Below, piece after piece: positions 35,858-36,416 of a stretch of DNA of 36,416 bases. Each line of letters opens with the position of its first letter. Position 1 is the first letter of the stretch. The translations under genes and the position numbers were made by a program. The notes under the pieces are model-generated. The model had not been told where the DNA came from, made no database searches, and saw only the letters and a program-made list of their open reading frames with translations. The stretch comes from an uncultured Granulosicoccaceae bacterium (GTDB taxonomy: Bacteria > Pseudomonadota > Gammaproteobacteria > Granulosicoccales > Granulosicoccaceae), in the NCBI GenBank assembly GCA_938041955.1, contig CALISD010000099.1, positions 1 through 36,416 of the forward strand, read 5' to 3'.

Positions 35858-36416
35858 ATGACACAAAAAACACCTTTATATGAACATCACCTGCAAGCCG
35901 GTGGAAAAATGGTTGATTTTGGCGGTTGGCAGTTGCCCGTGCACTACGGCTCGCTGGTAGATGAACACCACTGTGTTCGCAACGAAGCCGGTGTGTTTGA
36001 TGTATCGCACATGACTATTGTTGATATTGACGGTGCAGATAGCACCGCATTTCTACAGCGTTTATTCGCCAATGATGTGGCGAGATTAACTGACGTGGGT
36101 GCTGCGTTGTACAGCTGTATGCTGAATGACGAAGGTGGGATTATCGACGATTTGATCGTCTACTGGTTGGGTGATCATAGCTATAGAGTGATAGTCAATG
36201 CGGCAACCCGGGAAAAAGATCTTGAATGGATTGGCAAGCAATCTGAAAAATTCAACGTGACGATCACTGAGCAACCAGAGCTTGCGCTGGTTGCTGTGCA
36301 AGGGCCACTCGCGACTGAGCGTGCTGTTGCCTGCTTGCCGGAAGAGCTTAAAGCGCCATCTCAGGTGTTGAAGCGCTATACCGCTTGTACACATGATGAA
36401 TGGTTCGTTGCCGCCA
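35858..36416 (+). CDS. gcvT: Glycine cleavage system T protein (aminomethyltransferase), 3' part missing
   Basis: First 186 codons of GcvT, cut off by the window end. GcvT moves the methylene group from the aminomethyl-lipoyl arm of the H protein to tetrahydrofolate and releases ammonia. The start MTQKTPLYEHHLQAGGKMVDFGGWQLPVHY is characteristic, followed by HCVRNEAGVFDVSHMT and a GGIIDDLIVY segment that forms the folate site. Regulation by the upstream tandem glycine riboswitch fits its role. No strong ribosome-binding site precedes the ATG. The other gcv genes would be expected downstream, outside the window. Confidence 0.95.
   Translation, partial: MTQKTPLYEHHLQAGGKMVDFGGWQLPVHYGSLVDEHHCVRNEAGVFDVSHMTIVDIDGADSTAFLQRLFANDVARLTDVGAALYSCMLNDEGGIIDDLIVYWLGDHSYRVIVNAATREKDLEWIGKQSEKFNVTITEQPELALVAVQGPLATERAVACLPEELKAPSQVLKRYTACTHDEWFVAA

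Overview
The window reads as a chromosomal segment of a marine-type gammaproteobacterium. The evidence is the gene order miaB-ybeZ-ybeY-corC-lnt, a fadL-volA-like pair as in Vibrio, a thiBPQ thiamine transporter with a TPP riboswitch, ahcY for SAH recycling, and several solute-binding-protein transporters (TTT and TRAP). Base composition looks roughly balanced and nearly all of the sequence is ordinary, densely packed genes. I cannot name the genus. I see no transposase, integrase, phage gene, CRISPR array, tRNA or rRNA.

Layout. 14-3803 (+): a FadL-type outer-membrane channel, a VolA-like surface lipase and a small membrane protein, ending at a bidirectional terminator shared with a coiled-coil lipoprotein (-). 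4908-7970 (+): a large c-di-GMP protein whose N-terminal half is a LacI-type ligand-binding domain without a DNA-binding domain. 8171-9376 (+): an MFS carrier, convergent with and overlapping thiQ. 9373-12764 (-): thiB-thiP-thiQ behind a TPP riboswitch. 12962-13654 (+): thiamine pyrophosphokinase, divergent from thiB, so import and activation of thiamine lie back to back. 13870-17787 (-): a tripartite tricarboxylate transporter (tctC-tctB-tctA) plus a small exported protein. 17906-18676 (-): a TauE/SafE permease. 18930-19415 (+): ssb. 19595-20278 (-): a secreted protein with three Cys-bounded DGDGWGW repeats.

20807-23354 (+): metK and ahcY (methyl cycle), with a perfect 16-bp palindrome over the metK promoter. 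23604-29254 (+): miaB, ybeZ, ybeY, corC and lnt (tRNA modification, rRNA quality control, envelope lipoprotein maturation). 29355-30344 (-): an isolated RgpF-type gene. 30810-33814 (+): a TRAP transporter (dctQ-dctM-dctP) behind a promoter and a strongly structured leader that I do not recognise, followed by an iron-dependent alcohol dehydrogenase. 35355-35537: a tandem glycine riboswitch ahead of gcvT, which runs off the end of the window; a possible 68-residue ORF lies between them.

The most unusual items are the structured leader of the TRAP operon (30687-30796), the cytoplasmic LacI-sensor/GGDEF/EAL fusion, the metK operator candidate, the repeat protein at 19595-20278, the small ORF inside the gcvT leader, and the unclear N-terminus of thiP. 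I did not find a clear new multi-gene system; the leader RNA is the best candidate for something undescribed.
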